From NCBI GenBank assembly GCA_041652255.1, contig JBAZHT010000003.1, forward strand, positions 1 to 64,000: 64,000 nt of DNA, given 5' to 3'. The notes under the pieces are model-generated. The model saw only the letters and a program-made list of their open reading frames with translations. It was not told the DNA's origin and did not search any database. This DNA comes from DMER64 sp041652255 (GTDB lineage: Bacteria; Bacteroidota; Bacteroidia; Bacteroidales; UBA932). How positions within the stretch are numbered: position 1 is the first letter of the stretch; each line of letters starts with the position of its first letter. A program made the position numbers and the translations under genes. Below, piece by piece: positions 1-7,570 of the stretch.

Positions 1-93
1 TCCGAACTTTTTCTGAAAGACGACGCCTTCGTCGTTGATAATGCACACAAAAACACTATCTTTGTGTACGTCAAGACCGCATACTTGTCTCAT
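1..93 (-). CDS. IS110-family transposase, N-terminal fragment (cut by window edge)
   Basis: The minus strand from 93 reads MRQVCGLDVHKDS... for 31 codons, with no stop, to the window edge. The start VCGLDVHKDS matches the N terminus of IS110-family DEDD (RuvC-like) recombinases, in which the Asp of the G-L/I-D motif (here D8) is the first catalytic acidic residue. These enzymes move circular IS intermediates without terminal inverted repeats, guided by a structured bridge RNA encoded in a non-coding end of the element. Only the first 31 residues are visible, so subgroup and integrity cannot be judged. The reading frame seen is open and shows no decay. The gene points away from recG, so the element's 5' non-coding end lies between them. 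Confidence 0.85.
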   Translation of the reverse strand, partial: MRQVCGLDVHKDSVFVCIINDEGVVFQKKFG

Positions 94-249
94 GGCTTTT
101 TTAAATTATTTGAGGCGTAGACCTCGTAAAACTTATTCGTGCGGCTGGCTCTAATGCCATGTCCGCTTTTGCCTTTAAAGTTAGTATGTGGTCTTGATTT
201 TTATTTGAACGGACGTAAAATCACCGGATTTTATTTAAGTTTGTATACT
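94..249 (-). mobile_element. Probable 5' non-coding end of the IS110 element
   Basis: These 156 bases lie upstream of the transposase start and before the recG start. In the IS110 group the non-coding end 5' of the recombinase encodes the bridge RNA, so some or all of this stretch is expected to be IS DNA. The exact IS/chromosome junction cannot be placed without a second copy or an empty site. It contains GTATGTGGTCTTGAT at 184-198, an imperfect inverted copy (13 of 15) of codons 4-8 of the transposase at 70-84. The 3' edge probably holds the recG promoter (TAAGTTTG at 236-243). Confidence 0.45.
236..243 (+). promoter_or_regulatory. -7 element TAAGTTTG of recG
   Basis: It matches the Bacteroidota -7 consensus TAnnTTTG. 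The recG ATG follows after only 6 nt, which predicts a leaderless or nearly leaderless mRNA. The closest TTTG upstream (204-207) is 28 nt away, longer than the usual 19-21 nt, so the -33 half is weak. Confidence 0.5.
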
Positions 250-2358
250 ATGGTTTCCGTACGGGATACAAACATACAATTTCTGACCGGGGTAGGTCCC
301 AAACGCGCCAGAGAACTGGAGAAAGAGCTGAATATCAAAACGTTCGGCGATCTGATACAACACTATCCTTTCAGATACATTGACAGGACCCGTTTTTATG
401 CCATAAACGAGATCGATCCCGAACTGGCATATATACAGCTCAGGGGAGTAGTCAGGGATATGAAGATCATCGGGGCCGGTTCCCGCAAACAAAGGCTGGT
501 GGTACTTTTTGCCGATCCCACAGGGACGCTGGAACTTGTTTTTTTCAAAGGCATTAAGTGGATCAGGGATAAAATAAAAACGGATACCGAGTATATAGTT
601 TTCGGAAAACCCACCGTCTTCAACGGGAAGATCAACCTGGTTCATCCGGATATGGATATCCCCGACAGTCAGAGCCTTCCCGGGAGTGCAGGTCTCCAGG
701 CCGTTTATTCATCTACCGAATCATTACGGAATAAAGGATTTACACAAAAACTGTTCTCCCGTCTTGTGGCCCGGGTACTTAACAGTATGGAAGGACACAT
801 CCCGGAAACCATCCCGGATTACCTGCTCAGACATTTAAAGCTGATGCCTTTGGCTATGGCGTTGGAAGAGATCCATTTTCCCAAAAACCTGAAAAATCTG
901 CAGGCCGCCCAGACCCGCTTGAAATTTGAAGAATTGTTTTACATCCAGCTGGGATTACTCCGGCAAAGGTCTGTCCGTATGCGGGCCGGGGACGGGCTTC
1001 CTTTTCTTAAGGTAGGACAGGCCTTCAACGAGTGTTACAGGAAACTCCCTTTTTCTTTGACCGAGGCACAAAAACGCGTTCTCCGGGAGATCCGCTCAGA
1101 TCTGAAAAGCGGACGTCAGATGAACCGTTTGTTGCAGGGAGACGTAGGCAGCGGAAAAACGCTTGTGGCCCTGTTAAGTGCACTGATCGCGGTGGACAAC
1201 GGTTACCAGGCATGCATGATGGCCCCCACAGAGATCCTGGCCAACCAGCACTTCAACACGGTCTTAAAATTTCTTAAAGATCAGGACATTCCCACAGGAT
1301 TGCTTACCGGGTCCACCAAACCGGCTGAACGCAAGAAACTGCACAAAAGCCTGAGTGATGGATCCCTGAAATTATTGATCGGCACCCACGCATTGATCGA
1401 AGACACCGTCACATTCCATAACCTCGGCTTTGTGGTAATTGACGAACAACACCGTTTTGGAGTTGAACAACGCGCACGTCTCTGGAAAAAAACCAACGGT
1501 CCCCCGCCTCATATTATGGTCATGACGGCAACACCCATTCCCAGGACACTGGCTATGACACTATACGGAGATCTGGACGTATCGGTCATAGATGAATTAC
1601 CGCCAGGCAGACAACCCGTGCAAACCATTCATTATCCCTCATCCCGTCGCGGCACAGTCTATTCTTTCATGAGAAAACAGATCCGACAGGGACGCCAGGT
1701 TTACATTGTATATCCACTGATACGGGAATCCGAAAAAATGGATTACGAGAACCTGGAAACGGGATATCGGGACATTACCGCCGCGTTTCCCGCCCCTCTT
1801 TATTCAGTAGCGGTCGTACACGGACAACAAAAAACAGAAAACAAAGCCTTTGATATGAATATGTTCGTAAACGGGAATGCCCAGATACTGGTGGCAACTT
1901 CTGTCATAGAGGTAGGCGTAGACGTTCCAAACGCGACGGTCATGGTCATAGAAAGTGCGGAACGTTTTGGTCTTTCGCAACTTCATCAGTTACGGGGCCG
2001 CGTAGGACGCGGGGCCGAGAGTTCTTATTGCATCCTGATGACCGGCAATGCGTTAAGCAAAGAAGCAAAAGAACGTTTGAAACTTATGTGCGAAACCAAT
2101 AATGGATTTGAAATTGCCGAGGCCGATATGCGTCTCAGGGGACCCGGCGATCTGGAGGGGACGGCCCAGAGCGGACTGGCCTTTGACCTGCATATCGCAA
2201 ACCTGGCAAAAGACGGTCAGATCCTGGAATGGGCCCGAATGGAAGCCATCAATATTCTGGACGAAGACCCGTTGCTGGAATCGCAAAAGAATAAAATTCT
2301 AAAGGAACAGCTTGAGATCCTGGCCAGGCACACCGTAGATTTCAGCAAGATCTCATGA
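250..2358 (+). CDS. recG: ATP-dependent DNA helicase RecG
   Basis: RecG is a monomeric superfamily 2 DNA translocase that regresses stalled replication forks and processes branched recombination intermediates. The 702 residues equal the usual family length. An N-terminal wedge/OB region comes first, then Walker A GDVGSGKT near residue 297, the DExH-type box DEQH near 398, motif III TATPIPRTLAMTLYGD, and a C-terminal helicase domain with QLRGRVGRG. An in-frame extension upstream to 139 exists. I chose the ATG at 250 because MVSVRDTNIQFLTGVG begins the conserved family start and a TAAGTTTG -7 box sits 6 nt before it. The extension would run into the IS110 end. The gene converges with a small lipoprotein gene 14 nt away. 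Confidence 0.95.
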   Translation: MVSVRDTNIQFLTGVGPKRARELEKELNIKTFGDLIQHYPFRYIDRTRFYAINEIDPELAYIQLRGVVRDMKIIGAGSRKQRLVVLFADPTGTLELVFFKGIKWIRDKIKTDTEYIVFGKPTVFNGKINLVHPDMDIPDSQSLPGSAGLQAVYSSTESLRNKGFTQKLFSRLVARVLNSMEGHIPETIPDYLLRHLKLMPLAMALEEIHFPKNLKNLQAAQTRLKFEELFYIQLGLLRQRSVRMRAGDGLPFLKVGQAFNECYRKLPFSLTEAQKRVLREIRSDLKSGRQMNRLLQGDVGSGKTLVALLSALIAVDNGYQACMMAPTEILANQHFNTVLKFLKDQDIPTGLLTGSTKPAERKKLHKSLSDGSLKLLIGTHALIEDTVTFHNLGFVVIDEQHRFGVEQRARLWKKTNGPPPHIMVMTATPIPRTLAMTLYGDLDVSVIDELPPGRQPVQTIHYPSSRRGTVYSFMRKQIRQGRQVYIVYPLIRESEKMDYENLETGYRDITAAFPAPLYSVAVVHGQQKTENKAFDMNMFVNGNAQILVATSVIEVGVDVPNATVMVIESAERFGLSQLHQLRGRVGRGAESSYCILMTGNALSKEAKERLKLMCETNNGFEIAEADMRLRGPGDLEGTAQSGLAFDLHIANLAKDGQILEWARMEAINILDEDPLLESQKNKILKEQLEILARHTVDFSKIS

Positions 2359-2372
2359 ATGTATCTATGTGA

Positions 2373-2777
2373 TCAAAAAGGATTTACCGGAGATCTGGAT
2401 GGGAGGATCATCGTATCGGACACCTTGAATTGCTGATGGAGTTCCGTTTTTTCCCTGGGAACTTCAAAGTAAAACTGCCTCAATGTATCCTTGTACTTGA
2501 AGTTGGGGTCGGAATAATCCACAATAAAAACACGTTGCGGAGAACTTTGGGTCATGGATACCAAATACTTACCTTCAGGGTCCGTGTAGGCGGTATCAGC
2601 TTCCTGGGAAGAGCTGTAGGTCTTTAACATGATCACTTCTATTCCCTCAAGAGGCATGTTCACAATATTCTTGATAACCCCCTCTACCACATAGGTGTAA
2701 GTATAATCTTCCCGTTCAATACATGAAGACAGGATCAAAAATGAAACAACCGGCAGAAGTGCCTTTTTAAAGCACAT
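2373..2777 (-). CDS. Small lipoprotein with a regulatory-like beta-sandwich domain
   Basis: A 134-residue protein with a lipoprotein signal (MCFKKALLPVVSFLILSSC, lipobox cysteine at residue 19). It is expected to be anchored in the inner or outer membrane. After the cysteine, the pattern V-x-G-x-I ... P-L-E-G-I-E-V ... Y-T-D-P-E-G-K-Y resembles the carboxypeptidase-regulatory / Ig-like fold and, more loosely, the Bacteroidales family named radical-SAM-associated putative lipoprotein. No radical SAM gene is nearby, so I assign no function. A longer in-frame start at 2810 exists. The ATG at 2777 gives a proper signal peptide and overlaps the yicC stop (2767-2769) by 11 nt, suggesting translational coupling with yicC. 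Confidence 0.75.
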   Translation of the reverse strand: MCFKKALLPVVSFLILSSCIEREDYTYTYVVEGVIKNIVNMPLEGIEVIMLKTYSSSQEADTAYTDPEGKYLVSMTQSSPQRVFIVDYSDPNFKYKDTLRQFYFEVPREKTELHQQFKVSDTMILPSRSPVNPF

Positions 2778-3645
2778 TGAGTACCTGTTCTTTGATCTTT
2801 TCCAATTCATCTTTCATCATTACTACATATTGTTGCATAGCTGCATGAGCAGCCTTGGACCCCAAAGTGTTGATCTCGCGGCCCATTTCCTGGGAAATAA
2901 AGGCCAGTTTTCGTCCGGCAAATTCTTCTTCCTGTAATGTCTGTCTAAAGTAATTACAATGCTGCCGCAAACGTACGCGTTCTTCGCTGATGTCAGCCTT
3001 TTCCAGGTAATAAATCAATTCCTGTTCCAGACGGTTCTTGTCAATGGAAATTTCTTCACTGAGTCCGGCCAGTTTGTCTTCCAACCGTTTTTTTACGGCT
3101 ACAATCCTTTCCGGGTCCAACGTCTCGGCTTTTTCCAGGTGGCTTTCAATATTATCTATGTGTGACAATATGTCTTCTCCCAGGCGTTCTCCTTCCCTTT
3201 TCCTGAATTCGTCCAGATTTTCTGCAGCCTCGTGTATACATGTCTTTAATGACTCCCAGACTTGCGGGTCCAGTTCTTTTTTCTGCACTTCCCGTACTTC
3301 GGGCATCCTTAAAAGTGCAGCCGCCAGGTCTGTAGAACTGACTTCCTGGTCCATATCCCTGAAAATTGTCTGTAATTCTGTAAAATATTGCCTGATAAGT
3401 GACACGTTGAAAGTGCTTTCCAGGATCTCTTCTTCCTGATCAACAGAAATGAACAGGTCAATGTTTCCCCTTTGCAACCGTTTAATAAGACTTTGCCGCA
3501 GATCGTATTCGTATTCTTTGGGAATCTGGGAAGTTTTGAAACCTATATCAGCTGTTTTACCATTGACCGAACGAATTTCGACGGTATATTTTTTCCCGGA
3601 AAAAGAGGTTTCGGCTTTTCCGTAACCGGTCATCGAGCGTATCAT
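2767..3645 (-). CDS. yicC: YicC-family endoribonuclease
   Basis: 292 residues, the normal family length, starting with the diagnostic MIRSMTGYGKAE. It has an N-terminal YicC domain (about 1-155) and a C-terminal DUF1732 domain rich in charged helices (about 205-292) ending in the typical ...LEKIKEQVLNVL. YicC proteins are metal-dependent endoribonucleases implicated in small RNA turnover and stationary-phase fitness. It is divergent from glnS and probably co-transcribed with the overlapping lipoprotein gene downstream. A TATATTTG -7 element lies 16 nt upstream of the start. Confidence 0.93.
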   Translation of the reverse strand: MIRSMTGYGKAETSFSGKKYTVEIRSVNGKTADIGFKTSQIPKEYEYDLRQSLIKRLQRGNIDLFISVDQEEEILESTFNVSLIRQYFTELQTIFRDMDQEVSSTDLAAALLRMPEVREVQKKELDPQVWESLKTCIHEAAENLDEFRKREGERLGEDILSHIDNIESHLEKAETLDPERIVAVKKRLEDKLAGLSEEISIDKNRLEQELIYYLEKADISEERVRLRQHCNYFRQTLQEEEFAGRKLAFISQEMGREINTLGSKAAHAAMQQYVVMMKDELEKIKEQVLNVL

Positions 3646-3661
3646 TTGCTTAAATTTTCAA

Positions 3662-3669
3662 CAAATATA
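3662..3669 (-). promoter_or_regulatory. -7 element TATATTTG of yicC
   Basis: The minus strand reads TATATTTG, a perfect match to TAnnTTTG, 16 nt before the yicC ATG. It lies 12 bp from the oppositely directed glnS -7 box at 3682-3689. Confidence 0.6.
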
Positions 3670-3681
3670 CATTAATATGCT

Positions 3682-3689
3682 TACTTTTG
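3682..3689 (+). promoter_or_regulatory. -7 element TACTTTTG of glnS
   Basis: A perfect TAnnTTTG match 20 nt before the ATG at 3710. It lies inside the upstream in-frame extension that begins at 3677, which argues that 3710 is the real glnS start. Confidence 0.65.
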
Positions 3690-3709
3690 TACGTAAATTT
3701 TTCAGACAT

Positions 3710-5419
3710 ATGACCGAAGAAACGAACAATACCGTCCCTGAACGCCCGTTGAATTTCCTGGAGGAGATCATTCAGGATGATCTCTCACAAGGCAAATACG
3801 ATTCCATAGTAACCCGGTTCCCTCCCGAACCCAACGGTTACCTGCATATTGGACATGCCAAGAGTATATGTCTGAACTTTGGCCTGGCTCAGAAATTCGG
3901 AGGCAAAACCAACCTGCGTTTTGATGATACCAATCCCACTAAAGAAGAAACGGAATACGTCGATTCCATCAAGGAAGACATTCATTGGCTGGGATTCCGG
4001 TGGGCCGGCGAATACTATGCATCCGATTATTTTGAGCAATTGTACCTGTGGGCACACGAACTGATAGCCAAAGGTCTGGCTTATGTAGATGATCAGACCC
4101 AGGAACAGATTCGCGTGGGCAGGGGTACAGTCACCTCTCCCGGGACAGAAAGTCCTAACCGCAACAGAAGCATTGCAGAAAATGCCGATCTGTTTACCCG
4201 TATGAAAAACGGGGAATTTCCGGACGGAAGCCGTGTTTTACGCGCGAAAATTGACATGACTCATCCCAACATGCTGATGCGTGATCCGCTGATGTACAGG
4301 ATAATCCACGCGGATCATCACAGGACCGGAAATAAATGGTGTATTTACCCTATGTACGATTACGCACACGGACAATGTGATTCTATAGAGAACATAACCC
4401 ATTCCATTTGTACGCTGGAGTTTGACGTGCACAGGCCTCTATACGATTGGTTTATTGAAAAACTTGGGATATTCCCTTCACATCAGTACGAATTTGCCCG
4501 TCTGAACATTACCCATACAGTAATGAGCAAGAGAAAACTTCTTGAATTGGTGAAAGCCGGACTGGTTAAGGGATGGGACGATCCACGTATGCCAACCATA
4601 TGCGGGCTCAGACGACGGGGCTTTACTTCTTCAAGCATTCGCCTGTTTGCTGAAAAAGTAGGTGTCGCAAAACGAGACAATGTAATAGACATTTCGCTTA
4701 TGGAATGGTGCATGAGGGAAGAGTCCAACAAAAATGCCCCCCGTTATATGGCCGTACTGGATCCTGTTAAACTGGTCATAACCAATTACCCTCCTGATCT
4801 GGAAGAATTCATGAAAGCACCCCTTAACCCGGAAGACTTGGATGCCGGAGAACGGGAGGTCCCGTTTTCACGGGAGATATATATTGAACGCAACGATTTT
4901 ATGGAGGATCCTCCTAAGAAATTTTTTCGCCTGAGACCCGGCGGAGAAGTCCGTTTGAAATACGGATACATCATCCGCTGTGAAAACGTAATCAAAGACG
5001 GGGACGGCAAGATCACAGAACTGCAATGTTCGTACGATCCGGAATCCCGTCCGGGTTCGGGGACCTGGAGAAGCGTAAAGGGTACAATTCACTGGTTATC
5101 GGCACGTCATGCGATTAAGAGTGAAATCCGTTTATTCGACAGACTTTTCACTGAACCCTATATGGGAAATATCCCGGAAGACAAAGATTACAAAGATTAC
5201 CTGAACGCAGAATCCCTCAACATTGTACAGGGTCTGATAGACAGGGATGCCGCCGGTATTGCTGCCAAAGCCAGCCCTGGCAAGGACGAGACACGTACCC
5301 GCATTCAGTTTGAACGGCTTGGTTATTTTGTGCCGGATTACGACACTTTCCCGGAAAAACCTGTTTTCAACCGCATTTGCACCCTTAAGGATTCATTCAC
5401 CAAAACAATGAAAGCCTAA
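3710..5419 (+). CDS. glnS: Glutaminyl-tRNA synthetase
   Basis: A class I aminoacyl-tRNA synthetase that charges tRNA-Gln with glutamine. It has 569 residues, with HIGH motif HIGH at 46-49 in the context PPEPNGYLHIGHAKS and the KMSKS-equivalent MSKRKL starting at residue 272. The C-terminal half carries the two anticodon-binding beta-barrels. It is a true GlnRS by the E. coli-like PPEPNGYLHIGHAKSI segment rather than a GluRS. The ATG at 3710 (MTEETNNTV...) is preferred over 3677 because the promoter -7 box falls between them. The stop overlaps that of the convergent rng gene by 4 nt (5416-5419). Confidence 0.95.
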   Translation: MTEETNNTVPERPLNFLEEIIQDDLSQGKYDSIVTRFPPEPNGYLHIGHAKSICLNFGLAQKFGGKTNLRFDDTNPTKEETEYVDSIKEDIHWLGFRWAGEYYASDYFEQLYLWAHELIAKGLAYVDDQTQEQIRVGRGTVTSPGTESPNRNRSIAENADLFTRMKNGEFPDGSRVLRAKIDMTHPNMLMRDPLMYRIIHADHHRTGNKWCIYPMYDYAHGQCDSIENITHSICTLEFDVHRPLYDWFIEKLGIFPSHQYEFARLNITHTVMSKRKLLELVKAGLVKGWDDPRMPTICGLRRRGFTSSSIRLFAEKVGVAKRDNVIDISLMEWCMREESNKNAPRYMAVLDPVKLVITNYPPDLEEFMKAPLNPEDLDAGEREVPFSREIYIERNDFMEDPPKKFFRLRPGGEVRLKYGYIIRCENVIKDGDGKITELQCSYDPESRPGSGTWRSVKGTIHWLSARHAIKSEIRLFDRLFTEPYMGNIPEDKDYKDYLNAESLNIVQGLIDRDAAGIAAKASPGKDETRTRIQFERLGYFVPDYDTFPEKPVFNRICTLKDSFTKTMKA

Positions 5420-6972
5420 ACTTCCATTTTCTGGTTCTTGTCATCCAACCAGCGAGCCTGTGTCACCGCAAGGTCAGGGGCAATTCTTACGTTCAGTTTA
5501 CATCCGTATTTCCTGGACCATTTTTTTGCCCTGGAAACCAAACCTTTACTCAAATAAGCTTCGATAAACGGATGTACTTCCAATAAAACGGTTTTGAGCT
5601 TTTTCTCGTTGGCAAAAAACGCCAGCTGATTCTCGATATTTTCCGTAAAGAGTAAACTGGGAGCAATTTTCCCGGTTCCGTTACATGTGGGACATTTCTC
5701 GCTTGTATTGATCTCCATGGCCGGACGTACCCGCTGACGGGTAATCTGCATCAGCCCGAATTTTGAAAGAGGCAGGATATTGTGTTTGGCCCTGTCAGTG
5801 GCCATCAGTTCCTGCATCTTCTTATAAAGCTTTTGCCTGTGGTCGGATGAATCCATGTCAATAAAGTCAACGACAATAATACCGCCCAGATCCCTCAATC
5901 TTAACTGCCGGGCAAGTTCTTCGGCAACAAGCATATTGACTTCAAATGCATTTTCTTCCTGTCCGTTTCCCATCTTGGACCGTATCCCGCTGTTAACGTC
6001 TACAACGTGCAGGGCTTCGGTGTGCTCTATGATTATATAGACCCCCTGTCTTAACGGGACAACGCGTCCGAACGAACTTCTTATCTGACGGTTGATGTCA
6101 AATGATTCAAAGATCGGATCTTTTCCTTTATGCAGCTTTACGATCTTCTCCTTTTCCGGAGCTATAGTGGCTATATAACGACATATCTCTTCATAAACCA
6201 CCGTGTCGTTCACGTGAATACTGTTAAAGGTATCGTTCAACAGGTCGCGTATGACCGTTGTAATACGGCTGTTTTCTGTTAACAATCTGGAAGGGGTTTT
6301 CCCTTTGCGCATTAAAACCCAGGATTCTTCCCATTTATGGATCAGGGAATTCAGCTCGGCATCCAAAACAGCCGCTTTTTTTCCTTCGGCAGCAGTTCTG
6401 ACAATGAGCCCGTAATTGGGAGGAAGAATACTCTGGACCAAACGGTCCAGCCTTCCACGCTCTTCTTTGAGCGCAATTTTAGATGACAGGTTTACCTTTT
6501 CTGAGAAAGGCAATAAAACGAGGTTCCTTCCGGCTATGGAAATGTCGGAAGTAAGACGGGATCCTTTTGTGGAAATGGGTTCTTTGACAATTTGCACCAA
6601 AACCGGCTGCCCTACTTTTAATACATCGGAAATCTTACCTTCCTTGGGCAATACTGAGCCCAGTTTCAGACTTGAATAGATTTCCTGGGGCGTGTTTTTT
6701 TTGGCAATCACCTGCTGGGTAAAATAATTGACTGCCGAAAAGGCATAGCCCAGATCAAGGTAATGAATAAAAGCATCCTTATCGTCTCCGATATCTACAA
6801 AAGCTGCATTCAATGCCGGCATGATCTTTTTGACCCTGCCCAGGCACAGATCACCCACCGAGAAATGATTGTCACTAGTCTCTTCCTTATGCAGTTCCGT
6901 CAGCCTTTTGTTTTCCAACAAAGCTATGGTGACGTCGGAAGGAGTAACATCAATAATTAAATCTTTCTCCAT
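5416..6972 (-). CDS. rng: Ribonuclease G/E family endoribonuclease
   Basis: 518 residues, the length of RNase G rather than RNase E, whose long C-terminal scaffold is absent. It has an N-terminal S1-type RNA-binding domain (about 38-130). The catalytic region shows the metal-binding aspartates in VVDVNSG and GGIIVVDFIDMD, and the zinc-link cysteines CPTC-NGTGK lie near 425. The enzyme matures 16S rRNA 5' ends and decays mRNA. It follows the HU and mini-protein genes on the same strand but is separated from them by an 11-bp-stem hairpin. A TACTTTTA element 7 nt before the ATG suggests its own near-leaderless promoter. Confidence 0.93.
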   Translation of the reverse strand: MEKDLIIDVTPSDVTIALLENKRLTELHKEETSDNHFSVGDLCLGRVKKIMPALNAAFVDIGDDKDAFIHYLDLGYAFSAVNYFTQQVIAKKNTPQEIYSSLKLGSVLPKEGKISDVLKVGQPVLVQIVKEPISTKGSRLTSDISIAGRNLVLLPFSEKVNLSSKIALKEERGRLDRLVQSILPPNYGLIVRTAAEGKKAAVLDAELNSLIHKWEESWVLMRKGKTPSRLLTENSRITTVIRDLLNDTFNSIHVNDTVVYEEICRYIATIAPEKEKIVKLHKGKDPIFESFDINRQIRSSFGRVVPLRQGVYIIIEHTEALHVVDVNSGIRSKMGNGQEENAFEVNMLVAEELARQLRLRDLGGIIVVDFIDMDSSDHRQKLYKKMQELMATDRAKHNILPLSKFGLMQITRQRVRPAMEINTSEKCPTCNGTGKIAPSLLFTENIENQLAFFANEKKLKTVLLEVHPFIEAYLSKGLVSRAKKWSRKYGCKLNVRIAPDLAVTQARWLDDKNQKMEV

Positions 6973-6979
6973 TCTGTGG

Positions 6980-6987
6980 TAAAAGTA
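6980..6987 (-). promoter_or_regulatory. Probable -7 element (TACTTTTA) of rng
   Basis: The minus strand reads TACTTTTA, one mismatch from TAnnTTTG, 7 nt before the rng ATG. The spacing is like that of other leaderless genes in this window. Confidence 0.4.
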
Positions 6988-6988
6988 A

Positions 6989-7030
6989 GAAACCTAAAGA
7001 GTCTTTTCGAAAAAAGTTGCTTTAGGTTTC
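6989..7030 (-). terminator. 11-bp hairpin between the HU/mini-protein unit and rng
   Basis: GAAACCTAAAG at 6989-6999 and its exact reverse complement CTTTAGGTTTC at 7020-7030 enclose a 20-nt loop that is itself palindromic (TTTTCGAAAA). On the minus strand the stem is followed by a U-rich run (TTACTTTT), so it may terminate the HU-mini-protein transcript. It could instead be a 5' leader element of rng. The stem is AT-rich and the U-tract is imperfect. Confidence 0.45.
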
Positions 7031-7054
7031 CTGGTTCATGAGACATATGATGGC

Positions 7055-7144
7055 TTATTTCTTTTTATGACGGTTCTTGCGCAAACGTTTTTTACGTTTG
7101 TGCGTCGCCATTTTATGTCTTTTTCTTTTCTTTCCGCTTGGCAT
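7055..7144 (-). CDS. 29-residue AURKAIP1/COX24 (mS38-like) basic mini-protein
   Basis: The minus strand encodes MPSGKKRKRHKMATHKRKKR followed by LRKNRHKKK and a stop: 29 residues, about 17 of them Lys, Arg or His. This matches the tiny Bacteroidota proteins annotated as AURKAIP1/COX24-domain proteins, which resemble the C terminus of mitochondrial small-subunit ribosomal protein mS38. A ribosome-associated role is a family inference. It lies 8 nt after the HU stop on the same strand, so the two are likely co-transcribed. Its short length means automated callers often miss it, but the composition and the conserved KRKRHKM-x3-KRKKRL core support a real gene. Confidence 0.85.
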   Translation of the reverse strand: MPSGKKRKRHKMATHKRKKRLRKNRHKKK

Positions 7145-7152
7145 AATCAAAT

Positions 7153-7437
7153 TTATTTAACGCTGTTTTTCACTTTATTCATGAAAACTTTAGCCGGCTT
7201 GAAAGCGGGTATGTAGTGTTCAGGAATTACGAGAGTTGTGTTTTTGGAAATATTGCGAGCCGTTTTGCGGGCACGTTTTTTCAATATAAAGCTACCAAAA
7301 CCCCGAAGGTAAACATTGTTATTCTGAACCAAAGAGTTTTTTACGTTATCCATAAAGCATTCCACAACTTTCTGAACGGCAACTTTCTCCAGGCCTGTTG
7401 TTTTGGCAATTTCGTTTACGATATCAGCTTTAGTCAT
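7153..7437 (-). CDS. HU/IHF-family DNA-binding protein
   Basis: 94 residues, standard for HU/IHF. The N-terminal helices (MTKADIVNEIAKTTGL) mediate dimerisation, the strand GFGSFILKKRARKTARN leads into the DNA-binding arm, and PAFKPAKVFMNKVK closes the fold. It bends and compacts DNA as a dimer in the nucleoid. It is divergent from mutY with 133 bp between starts. A TACTTTTG -7 box lies 51 nt upstream of its ATG. The arm tip has IPEHY where HU has RNPQTG, a common variation in Bacteroidota HU-like proteins. Confidence 0.92.
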   Translation of the reverse strand: MTKADIVNEIAKTTGLEKVAVQKVVECFMDNVKNSLVQNNNVYLRGFGSFILKKRARKTARNISKNTTLVIPEHYIPAFKPAKVFMNKVKNSVK

Positions 7438-7488
7438 AATACGATAAATTTAAGAGTTATTGTTAATGATTGCATTTCAAATGGATTG

Positions 7489-7496
7489 CAAAAGTA
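7489..7496 (-). promoter_or_regulatory. -7 element TACTTTTG of the HU gene
   Basis: A perfect TAnnTTTG on the minus strand, 51 nt before the HU ATG. The long AT-rich leader contrasts with the leaderless mutY promoter that faces away from it. Confidence 0.55.
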
Positions 7497-7558
7497 ACAT
7501 TTAATTCTTAATATCAAGACGTTTAGAGCAAAAAATCAAAAAAAAACGTTCGTTTAGC

Positions 7559-7566
7559 TATCTTTG
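7559..7566 (+). promoter_or_regulatory. -7 element TATCTTTG of mutY
   Basis: A perfect TAnnTTTG match separated from the mutY ATG by CACC only. Transcription starting 4-7 nt downstream would make the mRNA leaderless. Confidence 0.6.
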
Positions 7567-7570
7567 CACC

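Noticed and set aside
139..249. Extended N terminus of recG from an upstream ATG
   Set aside because: It is not conserved in the family, lies in the probable IS110 end, and a -7 box sits just before the conserved start at 250.
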